Shown piece by piece: positions 4,264-5,489 of a DNA stretch of 5,489 nucleotides; position 1 is the first letter of the stretch; each line of letters begins with the position of its first letter. The position numbers and the translations under genes were made by a program. The DNA is taken from the NCBI GenBank assembly GCA_020051815.1, contig JAGVQF010000028.1:1-5489 (forward strand), in the 5' to 3' direction. The notes below the pieces were generated by a model, which was given only the letters and a program-made list of their open reading frames with translations, was not told the origin of the DNA and did no database searches. The DNA comes from Candidatus Saganbacteria bacterium (GTDB lineage: Bacteria > Margulisbacteria > WOR-1 > O2-12-FULL-45-9 > XYB2-FULL-48-7).

Positions 4264-4632
4264 ATGGGCATGGAAAGTTATCAAAACGGCAAAGAGGGCG
4301 AAGAGATCGCCGGGAAATACTTAGAGCAAAACGGCTATCTGATCATCGAACGGAATTACCGCTCCCAGCAGGGCGAGGTCGACCTCATCGCCCGCGACGG
4401 GGAATGCCTCGTTTTTGTCGAGGTCAAGAGCTACTCCTTCCGCTGTTACGGCACCCCCGCCGGCGCGGTCAACAAAAACAAAAGACAGAGCGTTATCCAC
4501 GCGGCGCGCACTTACTTATATAAGAACGGCATCAAAGATGTTTTCTGCCGGTTTGACGTGGTGACGATCTATCGCCGCCCCGACGGCTCGCGGGCAGTCG
4601 AACTCTATAAGAACGCGTTTATGGTGAACTAA
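4264..4632 (+). CDS. yraN: YraN family (UPF0102) nuclease-fold protein
   Basis: The product (122 aa from ATG 4264) belongs to the YraN/UPF0102 family, with a predicted PD-(D/E)XK nuclease-like fold and no firmly established function. Numbered from this start, visible signatures are [17 protein letters not shown] (9-25), ERNYR (29-33), GEVDLIARD (37-45, Glu38 and Asp40), LVFVEVKS (49-56, Glu53 and Lys55) and the closing YKNAFMVN. The acidic residues and Lys form the putative metal site. The start is uncertain: in-frame TTG 4252, ATG 4264 and ATG 4270 are all possible, none has a good Shine-Dalgarno, and TAA at 4243 blocks anything earlier. It follows the hup terminators without an obvious promoter and lies 4 nt before comM, a pairing common across bacteria. 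Confidence 0.93.
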   Translation: MGMESYQNGKEGEEIAGKYLEQNGYLIIERNYRSQQGEVDLIARDGECLVFVEVKSYSFRCYGTPAGAVNKNKRQSVIHAARTYLYKNGIKDVFCRFDVVTIYRRPDGSRAVELYKNAFMVN

Positions 4633-4636
4633 AAAT

Positions 4637-5489
4637 ATGTTAGTCAAAATAAATTCAGCGGCAATACTTGGTTTGGAAGCGTACAAAGTCGAGGTTGAGA
4701 TCGACTCGCAAAAACGCCTGCCCGGACAATCGATTGTGGGCCTGCCCGACGCCTCGGTCCGGGAATCGCGCGACCGGGTGCGCGCGGCGATCGAGAACTC
4801 GGGCTTCGAGTTCCCGGCCGGCTATTTTACGATCAATCTGGCGCCGGCCGATACCAAAAAAGAAGGTCCGCTCTATGACCTCCCCATCGCGCTCGGCATG
4901 CTCCTTGTCTCCGAACAGTTCGGGGGAAAGAGCGTTAACGAAACATTTATGGCGGGCGAGCTCTCGCTTGACGGCCGGGTGCGCGGGGTCAACGGCATCC
5001 TGCCGATCTGCCTTTCATTAAGAAAAGAAGGGGCGAAAAGAATGCTGGTCTCGATCGAAAACGCCGACGAGGCGGCGCTGGTTGAGGGGCTGGAGATAAT
5101 CCCGGTCGCGACCCTGCGGCAGGCGGCCGATTATTTGAGCGGCTCAATTGAGATAGTTCCCCATAAATTGGATATCAAAGCTTTGTTTTCTGCCCAGCCC
5201 GACTACGGGATAGACTTCTCCGATGTCAAAGGCCAGGGGCACGTTAAAAGGGCGCTGGAGGTGGCGGCGGCGGGCGGACACAACGTGCTCCTGGTCGGCT
5301 CGCCCGGTTCCGGTAAAACAATGTTGGCCAGACGACTGCCAACAATTCTGCCGCCGCTCTCGCTGGACGAAGCGTTAGAAGTCACCAAACTCTATTCCGT
5401 GACCGGCCTACTTGACGCCAAAGAAGTGCTCGTCACCACGCGGCCGTTTCGCACGCCGCATCACACGACATCAGACATCGGGATCATCG
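4637..5489 (+). CDS. comM: ComM/YifB family AAA+ ATPase (Mg-chelatase-like), 3' end cut by window
   Basis: ComM is an AAA+ helicase that promotes branch migration during natural transformation; relatives occur widely, also in species not known to be competent. The open frame from ATG 4637 gives 284 residues and runs off the window (full family length is about 500). The N-terminal S5-like domain includes [17 protein letters not shown] (32-47), [20 protein letters not shown] (64-83) and [14 protein letters not shown] (107-120). The ATPase domain starts near 190 with [24 protein letters not shown], then Walker A GSPGSGKT (221-228), and [12 protein letters not shown] (269-280) near the cut edge. 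Walker B and the C-terminal part are outside the window. GGTGA (4623-4627) lies 9 nt before the ATG, inside the end of yraN, so the two are probably co-transcribed. No frameshift is seen in the visible part. Confidence 0.96.
   Translation, partial: MLVKINSAAILGLEAYKVEVEIDSQKRLPGQSIVGLPDASVRESRDRVRAAIENSGFEFPAGYFTINLAPADTKKEGPLYDLPIALGMLLVSEQFGGKSVNETFMAGELSLDGRVRGVNGILPICLSLRKEGAKRMLVSIENADEAALVEGLEIIPVATLRQAADYLSGSIEIVPHKLDIKALFSAQPDYGIDFSDVKGQGHVKRALEVAAAGGHNVLLVGSPGSGKTMLARRLPTILPPLSLDEALEVTKLYSVTGLLDAKEVLVTTRPFRTPHHTTSDIGII

Noticed and set aside
4230..4523. Open frame of 97 codons overlapping yraN
   Set aside because: It is an Arg-rich shadow of yraN in another frame, with no family signature.
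4668..5021. Open frame of 117 codons on the + strand within comM
   Set aside because: The overlapping frame from 4637 encodes a clear ComM N-terminal domain; this one has Arg/Ser-rich composition typical of an off-frame reading.
1..5489. A novel multi-gene defence or metabolic system
   Set aside because: All ten genes are recognisable housekeeping families, and no unassigned protein-coding space large enough for another system remains.

Overview
This window is a compact bacterial housekeeping segment. Every gene lies on the + strand and spacing is tight. In order: khpA (3' part), ylqD, trmD, a second SPOUT RNA methyltransferase, rplS, lepB, rnhB, an HU-type hup, yraN, and comM (5' part). Bacterial start codons (ATG, GTG, TTG), Shine-Dalgarno sites, sigma-70-type promoters and intrinsic terminators are all visible. 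The KhpA-YlqD-TrmD-L19-LepB-RNase HII-YraN-ComM order resembles the conserved ribosome-maturation cluster of Firmicutes and related lineages. With moderate GC and a YlqD homologue, I lean towards Firmicutes-like or candidate phyla near Cyanobacteria (for example Margulisbacteria/WOR-1). That is a low-confidence guess from gene order and protein style, not a taxonomic proof.

Layout. 1-687: two small RNA/ribosome-associated genes, with a hairpin repeat spanning the khpA stop. 690-2050: trmD and a second, different SPOUT methyltransferase, separated by a paired-palindrome element. 1997-2165: a promoter inside the 3' end of the SPOUT gene, then a leader of G-rich and C-rich roughly heptameric repeats. 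2166-3678: rplS, lepB (overlapping rplS by 23 nt) and rnhB. 3679-4201: hup as a separate unit with a near-consensus promoter, a structured leader containing the second paired-palindrome copy, and tandem terminators. 4202-5489: yraN and comM, 4 nt apart.

Functionally the genes cover RNA chaperoning (KhpA), tRNA m1G37 modification (TrmD), another RNA methylation, the 50S protein L19, signal peptide removal (LepB), RNA/DNA hybrid removal (RNase HII), nucleoid architecture (HU), and two genes often found together in DNA uptake/recombination neighbourhoods (YraN, ComM).

The proteins are ordinary. The unusual content is in the non-protein layer. (i) A REPIN-like element occurs twice, built of two inverted copies of a 20-bp palindrome whose variable bases covary. 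(ii) Arrays with 7-nt period occur at three successive loci, two of them inside coding sequence. (iii) The hup leader has mutually exclusive hairpins. I see no defence system, CRISPR array, insertion sequence, tRNA or rRNA.
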